The translations under genes were made by a program, and so were the position numbers. From contig NZ_CP108364.1 in the NCBI RefSeq assembly GCF_035946055.1, positions 5,022,001-5,086,000 on the forward strand: a stretch of 64,000 bases of DNA, read 5' to 3'. Below, piece by piece: positions 55,114 to 64,000 of this stretch (positions are counted from its first letter, which is position 1; each line of letters begins with the position of its first letter). The DNA comes from Streptomyces sp. NBC_01341. Its GTDB lineage: Bacteria; Actinomycetota; Actinomycetes; Streptomycetales; Streptomycetaceae. A model generated the notes under the pieces. It did not search any database, was not told where the DNA came from, and was given only the letters and a program-made list of their open reading frames with translations.

Positions 55114-57015
55114 GTGGGGCCCATTCCCTTGCAGCGGGACATCGTGCACCGTCCCGCAACCGTCGTCGCCGGTCAGGGCGACGACCCGCGTCCGGTCGCG
55201 CACACGAGCCTGCCGGGTATCCCGCAGGCCTCGTCCGCGGCCCGCAGGTTCGTCCGCGCCGCGCTCGCCGACTGGAGCGGGCTCGGTCTGCCGAACACCG
55301 GCGAGTTCGGCGAGCGGCTCACCGACGACGCGCTGACCGTGGCCAGCGAACTGGTCACCAACGCCGTCGTGCACGCCGGTACGACGGTCGAGCTGCTCAT
55401 CCGGCTGGAGGACTCGGCCGGACCCGAGCCGCTCGCGCTCGTGCTGGAGATCACCGACCACCACCCGGCACGTTCGGTGCGCGACGGCCGAACCGAGCGG
55501 CCCGATCCGGCCGAATACGGCCGTGGGCTGCAGCTGGTCGCCACCCTCGCCGAGTCCTGGGGCATCACCTACCGCACCGGCCTCAAGACCGTCTGGGCCC
55601 GCCTGCCCGGTGACGACCGGTTCGGGCTGCCCGACGCCCCGCCCGCCGGAGAGGCGGCCTCCCGGCCGCGCCCGCGTCCGGCCGGGAGCCTCGCCCCCGC
55701 GGGCGGGAGGCCGGAGCGCGACGACGCCGGCTGGGCGGGCCGCGGAGGGCCCTCGTTCCTCGCCGAGGCGTCCGGCATGCTCGCGGGCCAGCTCGACGAG
55801 AACCTGGTCGCCGCGACCGCGGGCCCGCTCCTGGTGCCCCGGCTCGCGGACTGGTGCGCCATATGGCTGGAGAGCGAGAGCGGCGGCCCGGGTGCCGTGC
55901 CCCGGCTCGCCGGGGTCTGGCACAGCGACGAGGCCCGCACGGCGCTGCTGCGCCCCGCGCTGGAGAAGGAACCGCTCCGGCTGCCCGGCAGCGTCGGCAC
56001 CGGCCCCGTGCCCATGCCCTGGCCCGGCAGCGCCACGGCGGAGCGTGAGAGCGTCACCGGAGCCGCCCTGGCGCACCGCATCGTCTCGGGCGGGCGGACG
56101 CTCGGCGCGGTCCTCGTGGGACGCGAGGGCGTCGACCACATCCCCGACGAGGTCGTCGCCCTCCTCGCGGACTTCGTACGCCGTGTCGGCCTCGCCGTGG
56201 GCGCCGCCCGCGCCTACACCCGCCAGGCCACCATCAGCCGCATCCTGCAGCGCGGCCTGCTGCCCAGCAAGGTCGCCGAGATACCCGGCGTCACCAGTGC
56301 CCTGGTGTACGAGCCGGGGGACGACGGTGTCGTCGGCGGGGACTTCTACGACCTCTTCCCGTGTCCCGGCGGCCGCTGGTGCTTCGTCCTCGGTGACGTC
56401 CAGGGCAGCGGCCCCGAGGCCGCCGTCGTCACCGGGCTCGCCCGTCCCTGGCTCCGCCTGCTCTCCCGGGAGGGCTTCCGCGTCGGCGAGGTCCTCGACC
56501 GGCTCAACCGGCTCCTCCTCGACGACGCGATGGAGGCGGCCGAAGCCGCCGCCCTCATGGTCGCGGCGGCGGGCGGCCAGCAGATCCAGGACGGCCCCCA
56601 GTCCCGTTTCCTCTCCCTGCTGTACGGCGACCTGGTGCCGCTCCCGGACGGCAGCGTGCGCTGCACCGTGGCCAGCGCCGGTCATCCGCTGCCGCTGCTG
56701 CTGCGCCCCGACGGATCCGTACGCCCGGCGGCGGAGCCGCAGGTGCTGCTCGGGGTCGTCGAGGACGTGGCGTACGACAGCCAGACCTTCGACCTGGCGC
56801 CGGGCGAGAGTCTGCTCTGCGTCACGGACGGGGTCACGGAGCGGCGTTCGGGGCGGTTGATGTTCGACGACGGCGACGGTCTCGCACGGGTGCTGGCGGA
56901 CTGCGCGGGGCTCTCCGCCGCCGGGATAGCCGACCGGATCAAGCGGGCCGTCCACACCTTCGCCGAGCGCCCGCCGGACGACGACCTCGCCCTGATGGTG
57001 ATCCAGGTGGACTGA
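55114..57015 (+). CDS. Regulatory phosphatase: RsbW-like ATPase, GAF-like and SpoIIE/PP2C domains
   Basis: A 633-residue protein joining three parts. The first 165 residues are a HATPase domain of the anti-sigma kinase type (LTVASELVTNAVVHAG, EYGRGLQLVATLAESWG). The middle (about 210-370) looks like a GAF sensor. The C-terminal 240 residues are a PP2C/SpoIIE phosphatase, with metal-site blocks VVGGDFYDLFPCPG and VLGDVQGSGPEAA and a final RPPDDDLALMVIQ. Such proteins dephosphorylate anti-sigma-factor antagonists and tune stress or development sigma factors. The GTG start lies right after a short AT-rich leader. Confidence 0.87.
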   Translation: MGPIPLQRDIVHRPATVVAGQGDDPRPVAHTSLPGIPQASSAARRFVRAALADWSGLGLPNTGEFGERLTDDALTVASELVTNAVVHAGTTVELLIRLEDSAGPEPLALVLEITDHHPARSVRDGRTERPDPAEYGRGLQLVATLAESWGITYRTGLKTVWARLPGDDRFGLPDAPPAGEAASRPRPRPAGSLAPAGGRPERDDAGWAGRGGPSFLAEASGMLAGQLDENLVAATAGPLLVPRLADWCAIWLESESGGPGAVPRLAGVWHSDEARTALLRPALEKEPLRLPGSVGTGPVPMPWPGSATAERESVTGAALAHRIVSGGRTLGAVLVGREGVDHIPDEVVALLADFVRRVGLAVGAARAYTRQATISRILQRGLLPSKVAEIPGVTSALVYEPGDDGVVGGDFYDLFPCPGGRWCFVLGDVQGSGPEAAVVTGLARPWLRLLSREGFRVGEVLDRLNRLLLDDAMEAAEAAALMVAAAGGQQIQDGPQSRFLSLLYGDLVPLPDGSVRCTVASAGHPLPLLLRPDGSVRPAAEPQVLLGVVEDVAYDSQTFDLAPGESLLCVTDGVTERRSGRLMFDDGDGLARVLADCAGLSAAGIADRIKRAVHTFAERPPDDDLALMVIQVD

Positions 57016-57073
57016 GACCGGGCCCACAGTCAGGCGTGCCGGGGAGCTCCGGCGGCGAGTGACAATGGACGGT

Positions 57074-58306
57074 ATGCCTTCCGTACTGCCCGATGGTGAG
57101 CCCGTGCCCGACGACGGGGCGCTGCCCCGCCACGCCCTGGAAGGCGCAGCCGACCGGCCGCTCGGCTTCTACCTGCACGTGCCCTACTGCGCCACCCGCT
57201 GCGGCTACTGCGACTTCAACACGTACACCGCGACCGAGCTGCGGGGCTCCGGCGGTGCCCTCGCCTCCCGGGACAACTACGCGGCCCATCTCGTCGAGGA
57301 GGTCCGCCAGGCGCGCAAGGTGCTCGGCGACGACCCCCGCCCCGTCCGCACGGTCTTCGTCGGCGGCGGAACCCCGACGCTGCTGCCCGCCGCCGACCTC
57401 GTCAGGATGCTCGCCGCGATCCGTGAGGAGTTCGGCCTCGCCGAGGACGCCGAGATCACCACGGAGGCCAACCCGGAGTCCGTGGACCCGGCGTATCTGA
57501 CGGCCCTGCGCGAGGGCGGCTTCAACCGTGTGTCCTTCGGCATGCAGAGCGCCCGGCAGCACGTCCTGAAGATCCTGGACCGCACGCACACGCCGGGCAG
57601 GCCGGAGGCCTGCGTCGCCGAGGCGCGGGAAGCCGGTTTCGAGCACGTCAACCTCGACCTGATCTACGGCACCCCCGGCGAGTCCGACGACGACTGGCGG
57701 GCCTCTCTCGACGCGGCGATCGGTGCCGGGCCCGACCATGTGTCGGCGTACGCGCTGATCGTGGAGGAGGGCACCCAGCTGGCGCGCCGCATCCGCCGGG
57801 GCGAGGTCCCGATGACGGACGACGACGTCCACGCCGACCGCTACCTGATCGCGGACGAGGCGATGGCGGCGGCGGGTTTCTCCTGGTACGAGGTGTCGAA
57901 CTGGGCCCGGACCCCCGAGGGCCGCTGCCTGCACAACGAGCTGTACTGGCGCGGCGCGGACTGGTGGGGCGCAGGGCCCGGGGCGCACAGCCACGTCGGC
58001 GGAGTGCGCTGGTGGAACGTCAAGCACCCCGGAGCGTACGCGCAGGCCCTGGCGGAGGGCCGTTCGCCCGGCGCGGGCCGCGAGGTCCTGGGCGACGAGG
58101 ACCGGCGGGTCGAACGCATCCTGCTGGAACTGCGGCTCGTCGAGGGCTGCCCGCTGTCGCTGCTGGCCCCCGCGGGCCTCGCGGCGGCCGGCCGCGCCGT
58201 CGCGGACGGGCTGCTGGAGCCAGGACCGTACGCCGAGGGGCGCGCGGTCCTGACGCTGCGGGGCCGCCTGCTGGCCGACGCCGTGGTGCGGGACCTGGTG
58301 GACTGA
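57074..58306 (+). CDS. hemW: Radical SAM heme chaperone HemW
   Basis: A 410-residue radical SAM protein (often misnamed coproporphyrinogen III oxidase). The cluster motif is PYCATRCGYCDFNTY, with a downstream FVGGGTPTLLP and ITTEANPESVDP. Then come GFNRVSFGMQSARQHVLKIL, NLDLIYGTPGES, and YEVSNWARTPEGRCLHNELYWRG, all standard for HemW, which delivers heme to target enzymes. The start is uncertain between ATG 57065 and ATG 57074; neither has a strong ribosome site. Confidence 0.92.
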   Translation: MPSVLPDGEPVPDDGALPRHALEGAADRPLGFYLHVPYCATRCGYCDFNTYTATELRGSGGALASRDNYAAHLVEEVRQARKVLGDDPRPVRTVFVGGGTPTLLPAADLVRMLAAIREEFGLAEDAEITTEANPESVDPAYLTALREGGFNRVSFGMQSARQHVLKILDRTHTPGRPEACVAEAREAGFEHVNLDLIYGTPGESDDDWRASLDAAIGAGPDHVSAYALIVEEGTQLARRIRRGEVPMTDDDVHADRYLIADEAMAAAGFSWYEVSNWARTPEGRCLHNELYWRGADWWGAGPGAHSHVGGVRWWNVKHPGAYAQALAEGRSPGAGREVLGDEDRRVERILLELRLVEGCPLSLLAPAGLAAAGRAVADGLLEPGPYAEGRAVLTLRGRLLADAVVRDLVD

Positions 58307-58352
58307 GAGCGGGGCCCGGCCGCTTCCCGCGGCCGGTCCCCGCCGGGACGGG

Positions 58353-59171
58353 TCAGCCGGGCAGGGTGACGAAGTCGATCAGCTCCTCGACCCGGCCCAG
58401 CAACTGCGGCTCCAGGTCCTTGTAGGAGGCGACCCTGGACAGGATGTGCTGCCAGGCCGCGCCGGTGTTCGCGGGCCAGCCCAGCGCACGGCACACGCCC
58501 GTCTTCCAGTCCTGGCCCCGCGGAACGACGGGCCACCCGGGGATGCCCACGGACGAGGGCTTCACGGCCTCCCAGACGTCGATGTACGGGTGTCCCACCA
58601 CGAGCACGTTCGCGTCCGTGACCTGTGCGGCGATCCGGGACTCCTTGGAGCCCGGCACGAGATGGTCGACCAGCACACCCAGCCGTGCGTCGGGGCCGGG
58701 TGCGAACTCGCGCACGATCGCGGGGAGGTCGTCGATCCCCTCCAGGTACTCCACCACCACGCCCTCGATGCGCAGGTCGTCGCCCCAGACGCGCTCGACG
58801 AGCTCCGCGTCGTGCCGCCCCTCGACGTAGATGCGCCCCGCCCGCGCCACCCGTGCCCGGGCGCCCGGCACCGCAACCGAACCCGACGCCGTCCGGGAAG
58901 GACCTGCCGGACCGCCCGCCGACGGGCGTACGAGGGTGACCACCCTGCCCTCCAGCAGGAAGCCGCGCTGCACCATCGGGAACACCCGGTGCTTGCCGAA
59001 GCGGTCCTCCAGCGTCACCGTCGGCCCCTCGGCGGTCTTCTCGCACCGGATCACCGCCCCGCAGAAACCGGTCACGGCCTCCTCGACGACCAGATCGGGT
59101 TCGGCGGGGACCTCGGGGGCGGGGGAGGACCTCTTCCACGGCGGGGTCAGGTCCGGCTGGTAGCTGCGCAT
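58353..59171 (-). CDS. DUF3097 family protein
   Basis: A 272-residue actinobacterial protein of the DUF3097 family. Its centre has a TOPRIM-like look: GRIYVEGRHDAELVERVWGDDLRIEGVVVEYLEG and RLGVLVDHLVPGSKES, then VLVVGHPYIDVWEAVKP. This could mean metal-dependent nucleic acid chemistry, but the function is unknown. TATCGT lies six bases before ATG 59171 (on the minus strand), so the mRNA is probably leaderless. Confidence 0.8.
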   Translation of the reverse strand: MRSYQPDLTPPWKRSSPAPEVPAEPDLVVEEAVTGFCGAVIRCEKTAEGPTVTLEDRFGKHRVFPMVQRGFLLEGRVVTLVRPSAGGPAGPSRTASGSVAVPGARARVARAGRIYVEGRHDAELVERVWGDDLRIEGVVVEYLEGIDDLPAIVREFAPGPDARLGVLVDHLVPGSKESRIAAQVTDANVLVVGHPYIDVWEAVKPSSVGIPGWPVVPRGQDWKTGVCRALGWPANTGAAWQHILSRVASYKDLEPQLLGRVEELIDFVTLPG

Positions 59172-59196
59172 GGCACGACGATAAGCGGGGGCCCTT

Positions 59197-59919
59197 TCAC
59201 GACACGCAGAACCGGGCGGCTAGCCGGTCGCGCTGGGCGCGCACGAACGCCGCGTCCACCACCGCCCCGTGCCCCGGAACGTACAGCGCGTCCTCGCCGC
59301 CCAGCTCCAGCAGCCGGTCGAGCGCCGCCGGCCAGTGCGAGGGAACCGCGTCGCGGCCCGCCTGCGGTTCGCCGGACTCCTCGACCAGATCCCCGCAGAG
59401 CACCACGACCGGCGAGCCCGGCACCAGCACCGCGAGATCGTGCCCGGTGTGGCCGGGTCCCACGTTGGCCAGCAGCACCTGGAGTCCGCCGCCGAGGTCC
59501 AGCGTCCACTCACCGCTGACCTGATGCCGCGGAGCCACCAGCGCGTCCGCGGCCGCCGTCGCGTCCCGCTCGCTCATCCCGTGCTGCACCGCGTCCGCGC
59601 GCAGCGCGTCCGCGCCACGCCCCAGCAGCTCCGCCGTGCCGACGGCGCCGTAGACCTCCGCACCGGCGAAGGCGGCGGTCCCCAGGACATGGTCGAAGTG
59701 GGGATGGCTCAGTGCGATATGCGTCACCCTCCGGCCCAGCAGGGCCTCTGCCTGCGCCCGTACCTCCGCCCCTTCGCGGAGCGTCGAACCGGTGTCGTGG
59801 AGCAGCACGGAGTCCGCCCCCGCCACCAGGGTGACGGTCGCGTCCCAGACGGGGAGGCGCCGGCGCCCGATACCGTTGCCCAACCGCTCCCAGCCGAACT
59901 CTTCCCAAGAGGCGTCCAT
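59197..59919 (-). CDS. MBL-fold metallohydrolase
   Basis: A 240-residue metallo-beta-lactamase-fold enzyme with the metal motif ALSHPHFDHVLG (HxHxDH), GPGHTGHDLAVLVPG as the next histidine, LCGDLVEESG with the bridging aspartate, and YVPGHGAVVD with the last histidine. TAGCGT sits six bases before the ATG, again the leaderless layout. The substrate is unknown. It reads divergently from hrcA. Confidence 0.88.
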   Translation of the reverse strand: MDASWEEFGWERLGNGIGRRRLPVWDATVTLVAGADSVLLHDTGSTLREGAEVRAQAEALLGRRVTHIALSHPHFDHVLGTAAFAGAEVYGAVGTAELLGRGADALRADAVQHGMSERDATAAADALVAPRHQVSGEWTLDLGGGLQVLLANVGPGHTGHDLAVLVPGSPVVVLCGDLVEESGEPQAGRDAVPSHWPAALDRLLELGGEDALYVPGHGAVVDAAFVRAQRDRLAARFCVS

Positions 59920-60001
59920 AGGACGACGCTATCGGCATCGACCTGCGCGGTCCCAGGACGGACCGGCCGGTCGGCCTTGCCCCGGGCCCGCCCCACCCCC
60001 G

Positions 60002-60047
60002 TACACTGACCGGGGGATAGCTGGCACTCGAACGCGCAGAGTGCCAG
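60002..60047 (+). promoter_or_regulatory. hrcA promoter and CIRCE operator
   Basis: TACACT (60002-60007) is a -10 box, with TTGCCC as a possible -35. CTGGCACTC (60021-60029) and GAGTGCCAG (60039-60047) are spaced by nine bases: a CIRCE element, the binding site of the HrcA repressor. The site lies downstream of the -10, so bound HrcA would block its own operon. Confidence 0.85.
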
Positions 60048-60083
60048 GCAGACACCGGAGAACAACAGCTGGAGGTGTGCGCG

Positions 60084-61100
60084 GTGCTCAGCGAACGCAG
60101 ACTCGAAGTGCTGCGCGCCATCGTCCAGGACTATGTCGGCACCGAGGAGCCGGTCGGTTCCAAGGCGCTCACGGAACGGCACAGCCTGGGGGTCTCCCCG
60201 GCCACCGTCCGTAACGACATGGCGGTGCTGGAGGACGAGGGCTTCATCGCCCAGCCGCACACCAGTGCGGGGCGTATTCCGACGGACAAGGGCTACCGCC
60301 TCTTCGTCGACCGACTCGCGGGCGTCAAGCCCCTGTCGTCGCCGGAGCGCAGGGCCATCCAGAACTTCCTCGACGGCGCCGTCGACCTCGACGACGTCGT
60401 GGGCCGCACGGTGCGGCTGCTCGCACAGCTGACCAGACAGGTCGCCGTCGTGCAGTACCCCTCACTGACCCGTTCGACGGTGCGGCACGTGGAACTGCTG
60501 TCCCTGGCCCCCGCCAGGCTGATGCTCGTGCTGATCACGGACACGGGCCGGGTCGAACAGCGTATGATCGACTGCCCTGCTCCGTTCGGTGACACGTCAC
60601 TGGCCGATCTGCGGGCCCGGCTCAACAGCCGGGTCGTGGGGCGGCGGTTCGCGGACGTCCCGCAGCTGGTGCAGGATCTGCCGGAGTCGTTCGAGAGCGA
60701 GGACCGGGGAACCGTGTCGACGGTGCTCTCCGTCCTCCTCGAGACTCTGGTCGAGGAAACGGAGGAGCGGCTGATCATCGGCGGCACCTCCAACCTCACC
60801 CGCTTCGGACACGACTTCCCTGTGATGATCCGGCCGGTGCTGGAGGCATTGGAGGAGCAGGTCGTGCTGCTGAAGCTGCTCGGTGAGGCAACGGATTCGG
60901 GCATGACCGTACGGATCGGGCACGAGAACGCCCACGAGGGCCTCAACGCCACGTCCGTCGTCGCGGTCGGCTACGGTTCGGGCGACGAGGCAGTCGCCAA
61001 ACTCGGCGTGGTCGGACCGACCCGCATGGACTACCCCGGAACGATGGGAGCGGTACGCGCAGTGGCACGTTACGTCGGACAGATCCTGGCGGAGTCGTAA
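60084..61100 (+). CDS. hrcA: Heat-inducible transcription repressor HrcA
   Basis: A 338-residue repressor of heat-shock genes. The N-terminal winged helix contains [24 protein letters not shown] and [35 protein letters not shown]. The dimerisation and inserted domains follow ([60 protein letters not shown]). I choose GTG 60084 because GGAGG lies eight bases upstream; GTG 60075 overlaps that site. A CIRCE operator precedes it and dnaJ follows directly. Confidence 0.96.
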   Translation: MLSERRLEVLRAIVQDYVGTEEPVGSKALTERHSLGVSPATVRNDMAVLEDEGFIAQPHTSAGRIPTDKGYRLFVDRLAGVKPLSSPERRAIQNFLDGAVDLDDVVGRTVRLLAQLTRQVAVVQYPSLTRSTVRHVELLSLAPARLMLVLITDTGRVEQRMIDCPAPFGDTSLADLRARLNSRVVGRRFADVPQLVQDLPESFESEDRGTVSTVLSVLLETLVEETEERLIIGGTSNLTRFGHDFPVMIRPVLEALEEQVVLLKLLGEATDSGMTVRIGHENAHEGLNATSVVAVGYGSGDEAVAKLGVVGPTRMDYPGTMGAVRAVARYVGQILAES

Positions 61101-62240
61101 GTGGCCACGGACTACTACGCCGTACTCGGCGTGCGCCGCGACGCATCTCAGGACGAGATCAAGAAGGCATTCCGTCGGCTCGCCCGCGAGCTGCACCCGG
61201 ATGTCAACCCGGATCCGAAGACCCAGGAGCGGTTCAAGGAGATCAACGCCGCTTACGAGGTGCTGTCGGACCCGCAGAAGAAGCAGGTCTACGACCTCGG
61301 CGGCGATCCGCTGTCCTCCTCGGGCGGCGGTGGCGGCGCGGGAGGCTTCGGGGCCGGCGGCTTCGGCAACTTCAGCGACATCATGGACGCGTTCTTCGGC
61401 ACGGCGTCGCAGCGCGGACCCCGTTCGCGCACCCGCCGCGGCCAGGACGCGATGATCCGGCTGGAGATCGACCTCTCCGAGGCGGCCTTCGGCACGACCA
61501 AGGACCTCCAGGTCGACACCGCGGTCGTCTGCACGACCTGCAGTGGCGAAGGAGCCGCACCCGGCACCTCCGCGCAGACCTGTGACATGTGCCGCGGCCG
61601 CGGTGAGGTCTCCCAGGTCACCAGGTCCTTCCTCGGCCAGGTCATGACCTCGCGTCCCTGCCCGCAGTGTCAGGGCTTCGGCACGGTCGTACCGACCCCT
61701 TGCCCCGAGTGCGCGGGGGACGGCCGTATCCGATCCCGCCGCACGCTCACGGTGAAGATCCCGGCGGGTGTCGACAACGGCACCCGGATCCAGCTCGCGG
61801 GCGAGGGGGAGGTCGGCCCCGGCGGCGGCCCGGCCGGCGACCTGTACGTCGAGATCCACGAGCTGGCGCACCCGGTGTTCCAGCGGCGCGGTGACGACCT
61901 GCACTGCACGGTCACCATCCCGATGACGGCGGCGGCGCTCGGCACTCAGGTGCCGCTGGAGACGCTGGACGGCCTGGAGGAGATCGACATCAGGCCGGGC
62001 ACCCAGTCCGGCCAGTCGGTCCCGCTGCACGGGCGCGGCATCACGCACCTGCGCGGCAACGGCCGCGGCGACCTCATCGTGCACGTCGAGGTCATGACCC
62101 CGACGAAGATGGACCCCGAGCAGGAGCGCCTCCTGCGGGAGCTGTCCAAGCTGCGCGGCGAGGAGAGGCCCACCGGCCAGTTCCAGCCAGGACAGCAGGG
62201 GCTCTTCTCCCGTCTGAAGGATGCCTTCAACGGCCGCTGA
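61101..62240 (+). CDS. dnaJ: Chaperone DnaJ
   Basis: Hsp40 co-chaperone that delivers clients to DnaK. The 379-residue product has the J domain (TDYYAVLGVRRDASQDEIKKAFRRLARELHPDVN, HPD present), a Gly/Phe-rich region, four CxxCxGxG-type zinc repeats (CTTCSGEG, CDMCRGRG, CPQCQGFG, CPECAGDG) and the client-binding C-terminal domain. The GTG start follows the hrcA stop with no gap, so both are under CIRCE control. Confidence 0.97.
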   Translation: MATDYYAVLGVRRDASQDEIKKAFRRLARELHPDVNPDPKTQERFKEINAAYEVLSDPQKKQVYDLGGDPLSSSGGGGGAGGFGAGGFGNFSDIMDAFFGTASQRGPRSRTRRGQDAMIRLEIDLSEAAFGTTKDLQVDTAVVCTTCSGEGAAPGTSAQTCDMCRGRGEVSQVTRSFLGQVMTSRPCPQCQGFGTVVPTPCPECAGDGRIRSRRTLTVKIPAGVDNGTRIQLAGEGEVGPGGGPAGDLYVEIHELAHPVFQRRGDDLHCTVTIPMTAAALGTQVPLETLDGLEEIDIRPGTQSGQSVPLHGRGITHLRGNGRGDLIVHVEVMTPTKMDPEQERLLRELSKLRGEERPTGQFQPGQQGLFSRLKDAFNGR

Positions 62241-62247
62241 CCCCTTT

Positions 62248-62290
62248 CACCGCACCGCCCGCCGGTTCCTCACCGGCGGGCGGTGCGGTG
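62248..62290 (+). terminator. Terminator after dnaJ
   Basis: CACCGCACCGCCCGCCGG and CCGGCGGGCGGTGCGGTG form a perfect 18-bp stem with loop TTCCTCA, followed by TTT. Confidence 0.88.
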
Positions 62291-62363
62291 TTTCCACGAC
62301 AGCCCGCGCGCACCGCGGAACGACTGATTCGGCACGGTTCACCGGACGTGGCACGATGCGGTC

Positions 62364-63437
62364 ATGTCCTTGGCCCTGACCGATCTCTGCCGGTACCCGA
62401 TCGTGCAGGCCCCCATGGCGGGCGGCGCGTCCCGCCCCGGACTGGTGGCCGCCGTGGCGGAGGCCGGGGGGCTCGGTTTCCTCGCCGCCGGCTACAAGAC
62501 CGCGGACGGGATGTACGAGGAGATCCGGGAGATGCGGAGGGCGAGCGCCCGGCCCTTCGGCGTGAACCTCTTCATACCGCAGCCCTCGGTCGCCGACCCG
62601 AGCACCGTCGAGGTCTACCGTCATCAGCTCGCGGGCGAGGCCGCCTGGTACGAGACCCCGCTCGGTGACCCGGACGCCTGCGGCGACGACGGCTACGAGG
62701 CCAAGGTGGCGATCCTCCTCGAGGACCCGGTGCCCGTCGTCTCCTTCACCTTCGGCTGCCCGGCGCGCGAGGTCCTCGAAGCCTTCGCCGCCGTCGGCAC
62801 GCTCACCGTCGTCACCGTCACCTCGGCCCAGGAGGCACGGAACGCCCGGTGGGCGGGGGCAGATGCCCTCTGCGTCCAGGGCGTCGAGGCGGGCGGCCAC
62901 CAGTCCACGCACCACGACGACCCGCAGGGCGGTCTCGCCGGCACCGGCCTGCTCTCCCTGATCGCCCAGGTCCGAGAATCCGTGGCGTTGCCCCTCGTCG
63001 CGACCGGCGGACTGATGCGCGGCTCCCAGATCACGGCGGTCCTCGCGGCGGGCGCGGACGCGGCACAGCTCGGCACGGCGTTCCTGCCCTGCCCGGAGTC
63101 CGGCGCGCACCCGCTGCACAAACAGGCCCTGACCGACCCGCTGTTCGTGACCACGGCCCTGACCCGCGCGTTCTCCGGACGGCCCGCGCGCGGACTGGTC
63201 AACCGCTTCGTGCGGGAGCACGGGCGTTACGCCCCCGCCGCCTACCCGCAGGTCCACCAGGTGACCAGCCCGCTGCGCGGTGCGGCCGCCAGGACGGGCG
63301 ACGCCCAGGGCATGGCCCTGTGGGCGGGGCAGGGGCACCGGATGGCCCGAGAGATGCCCGCGGGAGAGCTCGTCGGGCTGCTCGCCGCAGAAATGGAAGC
63401 CGCGCGTGCGGCAGTGAACGTGAGGAGTGCCCCGTGA
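62364..63437 (+). CDS. Nitronate monooxygenase-like flavoprotein
   Basis: A 357-residue FMN-dependent TIM-barrel protein of the nitronate monooxygenase family. Marks are PIVQAPMAGGASRPGLVAAVAEAGGLGFLAAGY, GVNLFIPQPS, VVSFTFGCP, CVQGVEAGGHQSTH with the catalytic histidine, and ATGGLMRGSQITAVLAAGADAAQLGTAFL. It oxidises nitroalkanes that poison cells. ATG 62364 is the natural start. The stop overlaps the rsmE start as GTGA. Confidence 0.92.
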   Translation: MSLALTDLCRYPIVQAPMAGGASRPGLVAAVAEAGGLGFLAAGYKTADGMYEEIREMRRASARPFGVNLFIPQPSVADPSTVEVYRHQLAGEAAWYETPLGDPDACGDDGYEAKVAILLEDPVPVVSFTFGCPAREVLEAFAAVGTLTVVTVTSAQEARNARWAGADALCVQGVEAGGHQSTHHDDPQGGLAGTGLLSLIAQVRESVALPLVATGGLMRGSQITAVLAAGADAAQLGTAFLPCPESGAHPLHKQALTDPLFVTTALTRAFSGRPARGLVNRFVREHGRYAPAAYPQVHQVTSPLRGAAARTGDAQGMALWAGQGHRMAREMPAGELVGLLAAEMEAARAAVNVRSAP

Positions 63438-64000
63438 CGGCACCGGTCTTCGTCGTCGAACACCTCCCCAGTGGGTCGGAGTTCGTCCTGGACGGCCCCG
63501 AGGGACGGCACGCCGTCTCCGTGAAACGGCTGAATCCCGGGGAGGACGTCGTCCTCACCGACGGCCGCGGTCACTGGGCCGAGGGCGTCGTGCGCGCGGC
63601 CGAGGGCAAGGACCGGCTCGTCGTCTCCGGCCTCGCGCGCGTCCACGAGGAGCCGGAGCCCACGCCCCGCATCACCGTCGTCCAGGCGCTCCCCAAGGGC
63701 GACCGCGGGGAGCTCGCGGTGGAGACGATGACCGAGACCGGCGTCGACGTGATCGTGCCCTGGCAGGCGGCCCGGTGCATCACGCAGTGGAAGGGCGACC
63801 GGGGGCTCAAATCCCTGACGAAGTGGCGCGCCACGGCGCGGGAGGCCGGCAAGCAGTCCCGCCGGGTGCGCTTCCCGGAGGTCACCGACCTCATGACGAC
63901 CAGGCAGGTCGCCGCTTTCCTCGCCGGGGCCGACTTCGCCGGGGTTCTGCACGAGGACCGGGACTCCGGCAGTGAGCCGCTCGCGACCGCCGTACTTCCC
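63434..64000 (+). CDS. rsmE: 16S rRNA m3U1498 methyltransferase, cut off by the window end
   Basis: The first 189 residues of RsmE, which methylates U1498 of 16S rRNA. Visible family marks are VFVVEHLPSGSEFVLDGPEGRHAVSVKRL at the start, VVLTDGRGHWAEG, then ITVVQALPKGDRGELAVETMTETGVDVIVPWQAARC and AREAGKQSRRVRFPEV. The SAM-binding knot at the C terminus lies beyond the window. It is coupled to the gene upstream by GTGA. Confidence 0.93.
   Translation, partial: MTAPVFVVEHLPSGSEFVLDGPEGRHAVSVKRLNPGEDVVLTDGRGHWAEGVVRAAEGKDRLVVSGLARVHEEPEPTPRITVVQALPKGDRGELAVETMTETGVDVIVPWQAARCITQWKGDRGLKSLTKWRATAREAGKQSRRVRFPEVTDLMTTRQVAAFLAGADFAGVLHEDRDSGSEPLATAVLP

Overview
The window is a chromosomal segment of a high-GC actinomycete, almost certainly a Streptomyces. 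The signs are the composition, frequent GTG starts, ATGA-type gene overlaps, promoter boxes sitting 6-9 bases before start codons, and a familiar streptomycete gene order (proB-proA-nadD-LCP-rsfS, leuS, comEA-comEC, holA, rpsT-lepA, hemW, hrcA-dnaJ-rsmE).

Backbone, left part (1-25403). A polysaccharide pyruvyl transferase-like gene on the minus strand is followed by proline synthesis (proB, proA), two paralogous single-pass membrane proteins, an M48 metalloprotease, two tiny membrane proteins, nadD, a degenerate LytR-type protein, rsfS, and a phosphoglycerate mutase-like protein that must start with CTG. Two identical tRNA-Ala(GGC) genes bracket two small cysteine-containing ORFs. A minus-strand pair encodes a ferric-reductase-like membrane protein and a NuoF-like flavo-iron-sulfur protein. 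leuS follows with a leucine-codon leader peptide and terminator, then a DegV protein, comEA and comEC.

The accessory region (about 25404-47116) is the main discovery. comEC is cut in two inside the codons of its metallo-beta-lactamase motif HxHADH by an element of about 21.7 kb. Its left end carries a translationally coupled cassette of three large tyrosine-recombinase-like proteins plus a small coiled-coil protein, in the style of Tn554 or recombinase-in-trio elements. The cargo looks like a defence island: an unknown 380-aa protein, a gene pair ending in an XRE-HTH/ImmA-IrrE metallopeptidase protein, a DExH helicase fused to a PD-(D/E)XK nuclease, a Shedu-type nuclease with an AbiJ-like N-terminal domain, a minus-strand module with an unknown protein and a multi-pass membrane protein, a 44-aa amphipathic peptide, a small XRE regulator, an unknown 305-aa protein, and several decayed IS fragments. 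The ends have 6-bp inverted termini (TTCTCC/GGAGAA), non-identical flanking hexamers (CACTTC/CACGTG), and palindromes about 20 bp inside each end. The right end supplies an ATG and rebuilds HVHADH on the downstream comEC fragment.

Backbone, right part (47117-64000). The comEC 3' fragment, arylamine N-acetyltransferase, holA, rpsT (minus), lepA, a long-chain acyl-CoA ligase, an RsbW/RsbU-like regulatory phosphatase, hemW, a DUF3097 protein, an MBL hydrolase, the CIRCE-controlled hrcA-dnaJ pair, a nitronate monooxygenase-like gene and the start of rsmE, which runs off the window.
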